Assembly: GCA_963853835.1 (NCBI GenBank)
Contig: OY970825.1
Coordinates: 25,234,835-25,298,834 of the forward strand
Length of the DNA: 64,000 bases
Direction: 5' to 3'
From: Calendula officinalis
Taxonomy: Eukaryota; Streptophyta; Magnoliopsida; Asterales; Asteraceae
Positions 1 through 10,760 of this stretch are shown piece by piece (positions within the stretch are counted from its first letter, which is position 1; each line of letters starts with the position of its first letter). A program made the translations under genes and the position numbers. The notes under the pieces were generated by a model. The model worked only from the letters and a program-made list of their open reading frames with translations. It made no database searches and was not told the DNA's origin.

Positions 1-2693
1 GGAGTACTTAAAGATTTGGCTTCGTTCATATTGAAACGCTTCAAGATCTTTTCTGTATAATTCGATTGATGTACAAGTATTCCATTAGGCAAATGATCAA
101 TTTGTAATCCAAGACAATACTTGGTTTTCCCAAGATCTTTCATTTCAAATTCTTTCTTTAAAAGTTCAATAACTTCAAGAATTTCTTTATTCATTCCCAT
201 GATGTTTAGATCATCAACATATACAGCTATGATCACATATCCAGATGTTGTTCTTTTAATAAATACGCATGGACAAATAGTATTATTTTTGGAACCTTTA
301 CTTGTCAAGTAATCGCTTAAATGATTATACCACATGCGTCCAGATTGTTTTAACCCATATAAAGATCTTTGTAGTTTAATTGAATACATTTCTTTAGGTT
401 TTGTATTCAATGCTTCATGCATTTTAAATCCTTCAGGAATTTTCATATATATATATCACTATCAAGTGATCCATATAAGTAAGCAGTAACAACATCCATA
501 AGACGCATCTCTAACTTTTTAGAGACTGCAAGGCTGATTAAATACCTAAAAGTGATTGCATCCATAACTGGAGAATATGTTTCCTCATAATCAATTCCAG
601 GTCGTTGAGAAAAACCTTGTGCTACAAGTCTAGGTTTGTATCTTACAATTTCGTCTTTCTCATTTCTCTTTTGAACAAAAATCCATCTATACCCTAATGG
701 TTTCACAACTCCATGTGTCATAATAATAGGTCCAAATACCTTTCTCTTGTTGAGAGAATTCAGTTCAGCTTGTATAGCTTCTTTCCATTTAACCCAATCA
801 TGTCTATTTTGACATTCATTAACAGATTGTGGTTCAGAATCATCATTCATAATATCACATGCGACAGCATAAGAAAATTTCTCATCAATATTTTCTATAA
901 CATTACTTTCCTCAACCAGAGGATTGTTTTGTGTTTCTTCAGGAACACTTTCCTCATGATCAATTGCATTTTATGTTGGTTTTCTTTTTCGAGGATTTTT
1001 ATCCTTTGAACCAATTGGTCTTCCACGCTTCAAGCGTGTCTTAGATTCTTGAGTGAATTTATCATCAGATTGCCTATTTGGAATTTCAATTCGAGCTAGA
1101 GTATTAACAGCTGGTATATATGATTTAGTCACTCTTTTTGTATCAGTAAATGCATCTGGCAATTGATTAGCTATTTCTTGGAAATGCATTATCTTTTGAA
1201 CTTCAGTTTCACATTGTTTTGTGCGAGGATCAAGATATGACAAAGAAGGTTCATTCCATGAGACATTCTTTTCTTGGTTTTTCGTTTCTGCACCTAATGG
1301 TGGAAAAACTGATTCATTGAATTGACAATCAGCAAGACGTGCTGTAAAAACATCACCTGTTAAAGGTTCAATATATCTTATAATAGACTTTGTCTCATAT
1401 CCAACATATATACCCAACCTTCTTTGGGGACCCATCTTTGTACGTTGTGGTGGTGCAATAGGAACGTATACAGCACATCCAAATATTCTAAGATGAGAAA
1501 TATTTGGTTCTTGACCAAAAGCAAGTTGTAAGGGAGAGTATGCATTATATGAACTTGGCCTTATGCGAATTAATGATGCAGCATGTAATATTGCATGACC
1601 CCATATGGAAACAGGAAGTTTGGTTTGCATTATCAATGGTCTAGCTATTAGTTGTAGACGTTTAATTAATGATTCAGCTAAACCATTTTGTGTGTGTACA
1701 TGAGCTACTGGATGTTCAAGAACAATCCCTACAGACATGCAATAGTCATTGAATGCTTGGGAAGTAAATTCACCAGCATTGTCCAGTCTTACTCTTTTGA
1801 CTGTATAATCAGGGAAATGTGCTCTAAGTTTAATGATTTGAGCAAGATATTTTGCAAATGCCATATTACGAGATGATAATAGGCAAACATGAGACCATTT
1901 GCTAGATGCATCTATCAAGACCATAAAGTATCTAAATGGTCCAGATGGTGGATGAATTGGTCCACATATATCACCTTGAATTCTTTCAAGAAATCTAGGT
2001 GATTCCTTGTCAACTTTCATCGGTGAATGTCTTATAATTAATTTTCCAAGGGAACAAGACGTACATGGTTTCATATTACTTGTTTGAGGGAACTTCTGGT
2101 CCTTCAATGGATGACCATGTGTATTCTCAATTATTCTTCGCATCATTGTTAATCCTAGATGACCTAACCTGTCATGCCATAAACTAAATATCCCAAGATC
2201 ACAATGTTTTTCTTTAACCACCATATTTGATTCTACTTTATTTATATATGTATGGTGTAAATTGGAATCAAATTTTGGTAGTTTCTCCAACACTCGATTG
2301 TCATTTATAATAAGCATAAATTTCTTATTATCTATTGTTTTGGTTTGCGTGTCATATCCGTTAAAGATATATATCACCAAAACTCAATAGATTTCTGCTT
2401 GACTTTGGAGAAAATAAGGCATTATCTATTTGGAATTTTGTACCATTAGGTAATATGAAATTAGCTTTTCCAGTTCCCTCAATCAAGTCTACAGGACCCG
2501 ATATAGTACGTATTGAACCCTTTGTTGGGTTTATTTTGGAGAAGTATTTCTTTGATTTCAAGATAGTATGTGTAGTACCACTATCTGCTATTAAAAGATC
2601 TCCAATATTTCCTTGATGTTGTGCTCCATTTGAACTCATATTGAACTTCACATATGAAAAACAAATAATGAGGTTATTATAAAGAAACTTCAT
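1..2693 (-). pseudogene. copia pol: protease, integrase, reverse transcriptase (broken)
   Basis: The protease motif LLIADSGTTHTIL lies near 2590. The integrase zinc region WHDRLGHLG...CTSCSLGK and the core with VRLDNAGEF follow at about 2190-1650. Reverse transcriptase begins in the block LVAQGFSQRPGIDYEETYSP near 600, and the YVDD catalytic motif can be read near 208-219. An extra base near 2366 separates protease from integrase. A TAA at 971-973 interrupts integrase and RT in an otherwise continuous frame. Expansion of a TA run at about 445-460 shifts the frame inside RT. No functional enzyme is expected from this copy. Confidence 0.85.
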
Positions 2694-2801
2694 TTATTGA
2701 AGGAAATATATTACATAACACAGACTTCATTTGCTGAAAGGAAATATATTACATAAGACACACTTTATTTGCTGAAAGGAAATATATTACATACGACAGA
2801 A
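2687..2801 (-). repeat. three tandem 38-39 bp units between gag and pol
   Basis: Three near-identical units sharing GAAAGGAAATATATTACATA follow one another between the gag stop (2840-2842) and the protease frame. They form a noncoding spacer inside the copia element. They may come from replication slippage; no function can be assigned. Confidence 0.85.
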
Positions 2802-2839
2802 AGCAAGTAAAAACAAGCTACAACAAACCACTGATTTCC

Positions 2840-3908
2840 TTAATCTATGTCTTCCATGTCATTGCAGAAATCGAGAGTACTGAGGTTGGTAATATCATCA
2901 ATGTTGAATTCCATGTTGTTAGTTTCAACATTATCAACGAGATTTGCTTCTTTTCCCTTTCCTTTGAGGGAAGCTTGGTAAAGTTCACAAAGATGTGCAG
3001 GTGTGCGACATGTCCTAGACCAATGGTCTGCGCAACCACATCTATAACAACAACTCTCAGCATTCTTTGACTTACCAGCATCATACCTTGCCCCTTTTGG
3101 CCTTATCTTGTGGCTTGACATTGTTCTTTTTAGTGGCATTATAATCAGTATTTTTATAAACACGGCCACGACCACGATTATTATAATTGCCTTTTCCACG
3201 ACCATTGTTATGGTTTGGGTTTCGATTAAAATGTTCACGGCCTCTTCCATAACCACGACCACGTCCTCGTCCACGTGTATTGTTTCTAGGACCATTAGTA
3301 TTAGTAGCATTTGCTTCAGGAATTGCTACTGATCCCGTTGGACGAGATTCATGATTTTTCATTGAGAGCTCATTATTTTGCTCTGCAACAAGGAGACAAG
3401 TATTCAGTTCAGAATACCTCTTGAACTTTTGCAATCGATATTGTTGCATTAAGTTAATGTTTGATGCATGGAATGTGGAGTATGTTTTCTCCAATATATC
3501 TTCGTCAGTAATCGTTTGCCCACAAAATTTAAGTTGGCAACAGATTCTGAACAAAGCAGAGTTATACTCAGTTACTTTTTTAAAGTCCTGGAACCTCAGA
3601 TTTCGCCATTCATCTTTGGCACTTGGAAGTATAACTTCCTTTTGATGATCAAATCTTTCTTTTAAAGACATCCAAAGAACACATGGATCGGTGACATCAA
3701 GATATTCAAATTTTAACATGTCATCAATGTGTTTACGAAGAAACACTTGTGCCTTTGCCTTGTCTTGGGATGAGCATTCATTGTTTTCATTTATAGTTTC
3801 ATGAATGCCCATCGATTCAAGAATTAGTAAAACATCGATGGTCCATTGCATATAGTTTTTCCCAGTAACTTCAAGTGCAGCTAGCTCACGCTTTACAATA
3901 CTAGACAT
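2840..3908 (-). pseudogene. copia gag with CCHC zinc knuckle (frameshifted)
   Basis: The protein starts MSSIVKRELAALEVTG at 3908; an upstream in-frame ATG at 3938 is less likely because the downstream start matches the usual short copia Gag N-terminus. A capsid-like helical region is followed by a Gly/Arg/Asn-rich basic stretch. After a one-base frameshift near 3100 comes the zinc knuckle CYRCGCADHWSRTC (CX2CX4HX4C). Gag would package element RNA into virus-like particles. The frameshift separates capsid from knuckle, so this copy is defective. Confidence 0.82.
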
Positions 3909-4221
3909 TTTGAAACTATAGATTTTGAACAAAAACAAATTTAAAAATTAGAATCCATATATATCAATATGAAGTGCACAAAACAGCAGTGGGAGAACAA
4001 TCATCCCATACATGAACAAATAAGGATAAAATACATCAGGAGGGAGATTACTAATTAGGATGCCAAGTGCTAAAACTAATACAATTATGAAAATCAAAAG
4101 CGGATGAATCATTCTTGATCTTGATTTTGAAGATTAGAGAAATTATTTTGTGGTATAAAAAAGTGTGGATAATGTGTTTATTTATAGTGTAAAAATATAT
4201 AGCCGTTGTAGATTTTTAATA

Positions 4222-4237
4222 TTAATTTTTTTTACCG

Positions 4238-4299
<62 letters not shown>
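4222..4299. repeat. (TA)n microsatellite
   Basis: An almost uninterrupted run of TA dinucleotides, about 78 bp, inside the copia leader. It is a likely length polymorphism and a risk point for assembly. Confidence 0.95.
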
Positions 4300-4302
<3 letters not shown>

Positions 4303-4821
4303 ATAATTTTCTTTTAATAAATAGAATAATTAAAGAAATAAATTACATAAACATATTTGTAAAAATATTAGTGAATGTTAAATGAATTAGTAAATAAAAG
4401 AAAAATATAATATGCATAAGTAAATGTTAGTATACATAAATGAAAGTTAGCATACATAAATAAATGTGGTAACATAAATAAATGTTAGTAACATAAATAA
4501 AAGTTAGATGCAATAAAAGTAAGTGTTAGTTTGCATAATTAAAAGTTAGAAGACATGAATGTAAATGTTAGTTTGCATAAATTAAAAGGGTTAGTAAACA
4601 TAAGAATAAAATTAGTACAATAATAAATGTAAGTATGTTAGTAGTCCCAAGATTAGTAGTCCAAATGTCATCATAATGTCCTTGATATAATATGTTTGTT
4701 TCATTTAGTTTATTATGATAATTATATTACAATTTTATGTTAAGAAAATGTTTACCTTATGTAATTAACTTGATTAATTGAATGTACCTTGTGATTGAGT
4801 TGATCTTCCTTGATTAAGAAC

Positions 4822-4837
4822 TTTCGTGCTGATAACG
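4822..4837 (-). promoter_or_regulatory. probable primer-binding site of copia element
   Basis: On the minus strand the sequence immediately inside the LTR reads CGTTATCAGCACGAAAG, preceded by TATAACA, the LTR 3' end. ATAACACGTTATCAGCACG is a junction I associate with some plant copia families. It is not the usual TGGTATCAGAGC, and I cannot name the priming tRNA with certainty. Confidence 0.5.
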
Positions 4838-5139
4838 TGTTATAAATTAGATATGATTATGACCCTATTAGCACTTCATCAAAGAACTTGCTACATCTAT
4901 AACAAGAACATAAGATGAAGAACAATAACTAGAAAGAAGAAAGGAAGAGAAGTATGTAAACACTTATGAAAGTATTGAGGTGTATTTTATTCATCAATCT
5001 CATGGGGTATTTATACTAAAAGTTTTACCCTTGCATTACATGTACATACAAATGAAAGGTAAATAAGTAGACATAGATTTGATGGAGAAGACATGAAGGG
5101 TTGAAAATGTGGCAATCCATTTAATGGCTTTGTCTTGCA
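4838..5139 (-). mobile_element. 5' LTR of copia element (right end approximate)
   Basis: The boundary at 4838 is set by TG/CA and the adjacent primer site. A TATA-like GTATAAATAC on the minus strand (5007-5016) fits an LTR promoter. The outer end near 5139 was chosen only because CA occurs there; the other LTR is not in the window. Confidence 0.5.
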
Positions 5140-5166
5140 TATTCATAATAGAAAATCTTTTTATTA

Positions 5167-5478
5167 CTTCCTCCAATTTAAAATAACTGATACACTGTTA
5201 GTTTTACGGGTTTTGAGGCAAAATATGATAATGATAATTAAATTAGATTAATTAGATAATTAGTGGGGAATGGGTCCCACAAATTTGAATAAAGTGAGGT
5301 TAATGATGTTTAAAAGTAAAAGTAAAAGTAAATATGTCATTTCACTTTATTAAAGTAGATAGTTAGTGGGTGTGAGTCCCACTACTTTTTACCAAATACG
5401 ATAAGTTTTCAAAGTGTATCACTTATTTTGATACACTCAAATATAGAAAATGTAACACTTATTTTAAATCGGAGGAAG
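5167..5478. mobile_element. Stowaway-like MITE, 312 bp, TA target
   Basis: Terminal inverted repeats CTTCCTCCAATTTAAAATAA and TTATTTTAAATCGGAGGAAG are flanked by TA on both sides (5165-5166, 5479-5480). The CTYCCTCC...GGAGGNAG ends are the Tc1/mariner Stowaway signature. The element matches the one at 7261-7572 in length but lies in the opposite orientation. Confidence 0.88.
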
Positions 5479-5480
5479 TA

Positions 5481-5902
5481 TATACTTTTAATCTCCACTT
5501 TTAGAGTTTTATACTTTAGAATCTTCTTCTTCTGTCATTTCTAGATTTTTTTTGCAAGTACACATCTAATCCTTATTTTTCATTTAGTATTGTATAGTGT
5601 ATCTATGTAAGCATTAGTTTTCGAAATTTATAATGAACAACCATTTCTTCAATACTAAACGGAGTTTAATATGGTATATTAACATTTCTCGCTTATTTCT
5701 TCAAAAACTGGTTTAGCTTTTGACAATTTTGATTAAAAATAACTCTATTCATGTGAAGCAAAAAAAGTTTTAGAAACTTTGGAGCTTTTTTCGCCATAAT
5801 GTCATTTCATTCAATATTTATTCATTAAATTTATGACTCAAAAACCTTTGTCATTTTCTTCAAAAAAAAAAAACGATAAGTAAAATCAAGTTTTAGGTGA
5901 AC
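5481..5902. other. AT-rich stretch without recognisable gene
   Basis: No ORF above about 60 codons with family features, no clear terminal repeats and no RNA gene were found. Confidence 0.5.
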
Positions 5903-6786
5903 TTTTTTTTTTGAACAGCAAATAAAAGGCCACGAGAGAGCATCGGCATTGCCATCACCCACTCGAGACCTCCAAAACTTCATTAAGCTAGTTTAGCAAA
6001 ACACTAAACTGAATCATAACAATGGTTTTTTAATCCAATCAACCCAGGAAATCTTACAAGCTTGATTTCGATGAGTTAACCAATTAAACGAAAATAAAAC
6101 AATAAAAGCAATAATATCTCCTTTTCTAATGCTACCTATATCGAATAAAATAGAGTTTCTGAGACGTCAAATCATCCAACAAGTAGCCATTCCAATTGTC
6201 TTCAATTTAATACTAGCTTGTTTTGACATTCTGAAACCGGAAATAAAATTCCACCAATCATCAAGCGATTTCCCCGTGAAAATTCCCGCCTCGCACCACT
6301 TACAAATAGAACTCCAAATCTGCCCCGCAACATAACAATCAAAAAATAGATGAGACACCGACTCCATGCTACTTTGACAAACTGGACACGAGATTGTCTC
6401 AATTTCCATACCTCTACGAGACAAATTTTGACGAGTCGGCAAGCGATCCAATCTTAAACGCCACACAAAAATGTTTACTTTTATAGGGACATAATTACAC
6501 CAAATAGTATTAGATCTTATACCCGGGTGTAGAATTCTATCAATCATTTTCCGAGCCCCTGAAACTGAAAACCCGATTGGGGATCACCAGCCCAACAAAG
6601 CTTATCCTGTCCGACACCAACGTTGATTCGATCAAGAAGAAGCTGTAAATTATCAAATTGTTCTACTTCAATTCCGCCTCTCAAACGCCTTCTCCAATTC
6701 CAATTCCAACACCCTTCAACCCATTTATCTTTGACAAAACATCTGTTTTCTAAATGTAACCGGAATAACCGGTTGAAACTTAACAT
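5903..6786 (-). mobile_element. LINE 3' fragment with zf-RVT domain
   Basis: Two overlapping minus-strand frames (6544-6786 and 6167-6547) encode the zinc-binding region that follows reverse transcriptase in plant non-LTR elements. The key segment is WRLRLDRLPTRQNLSRRG, then CPVCQSSMESVSHLFFDC. The frame shifts at about 6545. On the minus strand the fragment ends in a run of A (5903-5912), which suggests a poly(A) tail. The RT and endonuclease domains are missing, as in 5'-truncated LINEs. A standalone zf-RVT gene is possible but less likely given the frameshift and tail. Confidence 0.72.
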
Positions 6787-6973
6787 AATATTAACGAAAT
6801 AATATTAGTATTGTGTTATTAAGCTAACACGGACACACTTAGAATTGTACTTTATGGAGTTTATATGATATCCTGCTAATTTTGAGTGCTTACAGGGTTT
6901 GAGGGTTATATATGCACACAATAATAGTTTATTTAATTCATGCAACTATATATCTGAATATTTGGTTTATAGG

Positions 6974-7203
6974 CAGGGGTGTCTTTGAGGAGGTGCAACA
7001 GGTGCAGCCGTACAGGGCCCCCTATTTCGGAGGGGTCCTAATTTTTTATATACATCCTATGTATAATCTTAAAGTTTTAAGTCAACTTAATAAGTTAACA
7101 TGAAAAAAGATTGGAAAGTCCAATCTTTTTTAATATATCTTGTATTTAGGGGCCTATTTTCTTATATTCGCACAGGGCCTTCGAAATCTCGGAGACGCCC
7201 CTG
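6974..7203. mobile_element. hAT-type MITE, 230 bp, with 8-bp target duplication
   Basis: The ends CAGGGGTGTCT and AGACGCCCCTG form an 11-bp inverted repeat. The 8-bp duplication TTTATAGG flanks both sides exactly (6966-6973 and 7204-7211). No transposase is encoded, so movement would have depended on an autonomous hAT element elsewhere. A relative lies at 26464-26682 in the opposite orientation. Confidence 0.95.
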
Positions 7204-7260
7204 TTTATAGGTAGGGCCTAGGGTTTATAATTTGTTACGATATCCTGCTAATTCTTTATA

Positions 7261-7572
7261 CTACATCCGTATCAAAATAAGTGATACACTTTCCATTTAA
7301 GGGTGGAACAAGATAAGTGATACACTTTTAAAAGTTTCCTTATTTGGTAAAAAAAGTGTGACCCAAACTCCACAAACTATCTACTTTAATAAAGTGAGAG
7401 TACATTTATACTCTTACTTTTACTTTTAAACATCATTAATATCATTTTTTCAAATAAGTGGGACACATTCTCTACTAACTATCTACTTTAATCTATCTTA
7501 ACCCACATTATAATCTTTTGCCTCAAAAACCGTAAAATCTCAAATGTATCACTTGTTTTGATACGGAGGTAG
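7261..7572. mobile_element. Stowaway-like MITE, 312 bp
   Basis: Inverted ends CTACATCCGTATCAAAATAA and TTGTTTTGATACGGAGGTAG are flanked by TA (7259-7260, 7573-7574). The interior is related to 5167-5478 in reverse orientation. No coding capacity. Confidence 0.9.
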
Positions 7573-7574
7573 TA

Positions 7575-8465
7575 GTATTTTTATGATATCCTGCTAATTT
7601 GCATCCGAATTCAAAAGAATAGTTCTTATGAACGCATAATAGGGTTTTTGGGTTATAGATGCAACTATATATGAATCTGTGTGTATTGAGCGTTCTTTAA
7701 TATAATATTTAATTAATGTTTATTTGATATCCTGTTTGATTGGCAAATAATGCATATTTAGGATAATAATGATCAATTTGATCCATTGTTTGAATTTTAA
7801 TTTGTCATCGGTTACTTTCGAATTTGGGATAAAATTTTAGATATATATTTCAAATTTTACATGTATCTGGGGTGTCAAATTCTTATAGGGGTAATGATCA
7901 GCATACTAATAAAATGATGATCAACGGTTTAATTATTTAAAAAAAACTAGAATTTTCAAGAGATTGTGATTAAAAATAATTTCTACATATATGCACTGTT
8001 GTTTTGTAAATGGAAGATATAAGGAAGCAATAGAGCATTGTATATCATCTAACAAATAAATAACACATGTTCTCTCTTTATATCCATCATTTATCCTTCC
8101 AAAATTACTAAAATTTTTCAAGAGGAATAACAGATGATATGGAATCTAGATGTATGCATTCGTTTAATTGATTGATCAATTTTAATATAAATCTCTCACA
8201 GATTGGAGTTACTACCGACTGATTCTTGGGTAATTTATTAGTGATCATATTTTTAATACATATTTAGCCTTTTTTAGATTTGTTATTATATGTTCAGGAT
8301 TTTACTATTCCTAAATTGTTTATCCTTATATCACTAGTAGCAACTGAATTCTCAAGTATGTGTGTTATAGAAACATTTTATGAATTCTTATCGTATATGT
8401 AATAATTATACAATTAACTAATTTTTGTGTCCTAATAAACTTACTTTCAGTAATTTTACTCACCA
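7575..8465. other. AT-rich sequence, probably partly Helitron body
   Basis: No coding gene seen. The right end is the Helitron 3' terminus at 8494, so part of this stretch should belong to that element; its 5' TC end could not be placed. A short phrase GATATCCTG(C/T)T recurs at about 6868, 7240, 7585 and 7727. Confidence 0.4.
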
Positions 8466-8494
8466 CCCGTGAATTTTCACGGATTATAACCTAG
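8466..8494 (+). mobile_element. Helitron 3' terminus (hairpin plus CTAG)
   Basis: A 7-bp stem CCGTGAA/TTCACGG (8467-8482) is followed eight bases later by CTAG (8491-8494) and then T. This fits the Helitron 3' rule of a hairpin close to a CTRR end. The undisturbed inverted arm at 17980-18013 reads straight through the equivalent point with A next to T, so the right-hand insertion boundary is supported by an empty site. The 5' end was not found. Confidence 0.85.
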
Positions 8495-8568
8495 TTTTAA
8501 GATAAAGTAAAAGATTTTAGAAGCAGTTAATTACGGGTAAACTGAATGGCGTCATATCGAATAGGCTT

Positions 8569-10760
8569 TGTAACACCTCATTTTTCAAAACACCATTTAA
8601 AACATATTTTTAAATAAAAATATTACAAGTCCAATATTCCAAAAATACGGTTTAACAAAAACCGTTAAAACATTTATCAGAGTTATAAAATCCGGTGTTA
8701 CAAAGATAATATCATAACCATAGGATAAACGGGATCTACCTACGAGCTCCCGAGCTAGACAACACTAGGCCACTTCTATCGCGACCCTCTAATCCAACGA
8801 TCCTGAACCTGAGTACACAGCCAAAAACAAAGTAGTACGTGAGACAAAAATAGTCTCGTGAGATACATGGGTTTTCGACTCATTCTCAAAAGATTTGTAA
8901 AAATAATATTTACAACATTATAAATACTAATCCTTATCATTTCTTATTAATTCATAATTCATCTTCTATTCATTTAACCGTATAAACTAATAAGTTTACC
9001 ATTAGCTTACTCATCATCTAATCACATACTTGTAAGCTATCTCCAAGCTTACACTTTCTTTATCACATATGCAACGGACCTCTCCGAAGCCAACTCTCCC
9101 GATATGGGATGTCATAGGGAAACTATCAAGGTAATTGGGAGCCCCCATCTTACCGAGATTCATAAGCTCTCCCCGTTTCTGGGTCGTCATGCTCACCCAA
9201 CACTGGGTGTCGTAATCTGTGACACTCTACTCTTTGCGCAGGGAGGTACCACCCCAAGTAGACGTCTCATGCTCCCCCACTTCTGGGCGGTTTTATTCCG
9301 GATATCTCATTAACACTTATGAGCCTCAGCTCCTTTCATCAAAATATGAGCATTAGCTCCTTTCATCAAATTCATCACTTATTAGAATACACCTATTCTA
9401 ATTCATCATATTATTCTTTTTACTTATTCGGTTTCGATCTCGACTTTACTAAGTCCTTTACTAATTTAAAACATATTTATCGTTTATCAAAATCATATTA
9501 CTTTGACTCTTCTTTGACTAGAATACATGTTTATTACTAGTCATTCCATACTTATTCTCCTAGTAATTCAATAACTACTTTTATTAGTATAATATACAAA
9601 CCGATACTTGTTACTTAAATATCATTGTCTCAAGTTTTATTAACACATACTATTAATAAATCGATTATCAAGCTCTTTTAAGTCATTATCTCTATTCATA
9701 CATCTTACTTATAAAAACTCGTTATTTACCTTTTTATCATCAAAATCTCTTTCAAAATCATTAGTTATTTAGACATACTCAAATAGCCCATTACTAGCAC
9801 TTTCTCATCATATCATTCTTTTCTTTATTAAAAATGTTATTAATAAAGACTCTTAAAACATCATAGTTTCCAAAATCATTTACAATGTACTCAGTAAAAG
9901 TCTCATGTACTCACCTTAGCCAAGCTAACTCCAAATCGTGTCTAATAACACGAATCCTTGCTTTCCAACTTGTGAAATGTCACCAAACTTTAGGTCTTCT
10001 TGACCTACCATCAATATCATCACAATAACTAGTTATTATCCATAACTAATCACTAATCAATCCCTATTCACATTCCTAACCACCAAGTTCATCCAACTTG
10101 GTGGAATCTCAAACCCTAGTTCAAGATTTCCATCAATAAACCCAAATCCAACTTGTACACATCGATTACAAACTTACAATGAGTGTTCTACACCCATGAT
10201 TAGTCATCTTCCCCAAAGATGACATGGATGGTTCCCCAAACCACCATTTCTACCCATACAAAGCTCACAAACTAACTATCAACCATCAAGGATCAAGAAT
10301 CCTTACCATTGATGTTAAGATCCACAAGATTGATGAAGATTTGAGCTCTAGAACACCAAAATCGCCCCTCAAGAGCTCTCAAGTCGGCTGCCCTTCAACA
10401 ATGGTGGAAATGAGTGAAAACCTTAGCTTTCCCGATTTAATACTGGCCTCGCAGAGTTCGCGCCGTGAACTCTAAGTTCACGCCGTGAACTATCTTGAAC
10501 ACGCATAAATCGCGATCAGGAGCTGGTCGTGAACATCGATCGTCCAAAATACCCAAATCTCTGTTTGGTGTTCACGCCGTGAACTCTCTGGTGCAGCAAG
10601 GCTGCACTTTTTGTTCCACGACTCGACCCGATTTCGTCCATAACTTCTTCATACGATGTCCAAATGACACGAAACCAAGTTCCTACGATCTTTAAATGAT
10701 TTATCCTTATTTATCATATTTTTACATAATTTGTTTAACACAAAATTTCGGGTCGTTACA
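8569..10760 (-). mobile_element. 3' LTR of element A (2192 bp)
   Basis: Ends are TGTAACACC and GTCGTTACA on the plus strand. It matches 14238-16504 along its length, with point differences. It lacks the 68-bp segment present at 14581-14648 and one extra palindrome unit. CG-rich palindromes lie at 10456-10470, 10476-10490 and 10570-10584. Confidence 0.93.
10456..10584. repeat. GTTCRCGCCGTGAAC palindrome cluster in element A 3' LTR
   Basis: Three copies of the 15-mer GTTC(A/G)CGCCGTGAAC occur within 130 bp, two of them five bases apart. In element orientation they sit about 180-300 bp from the LTR start, where U3 promoter sequences are expected. Related motifs occur in element B. Confidence 0.85.

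Larger units (their letters stand above)
3909..4837 (-). other. copia leader with AT repeats
   Basis: This is the noncoding region between primer-binding site and gag. It contains a pure TA microsatellite at 4222-4299. It also contains a degenerate array at about 4360-4620 built on a unit like GTTAGTAACATAAATAAAT. No ORF of note is present. Confidence 0.7.
1..5139 (-). mobile_element. Ty1/copia retrotransposon, decayed, cut by window edge
   Basis: Reading leftward on the minus strand the order is LTR (about 4838-5139), primer-site-like sequence, leader, gag, protease, integrase, reverse transcriptase; RNase H and the 3' LTR lie outside the window. The order PR-INT-RT is diagnostic of Ty1/copia. 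The coding region is broken by small frameshifts near 3100 and 2366, a stop codon at 971-973 and a TA-repeat expansion near 445-460, so this copy cannot encode a full polyprotein. The right end of the LTR is approximate because the partner LTR is not visible. Confidence 0.88.

Noticed and set aside
10224..10475. 83-codon ORF repeated at 15949-16200
   Set aside because: It lies within both LTRs of element A on the opposite strand to the element, with no domain; it is an LTR shadow.
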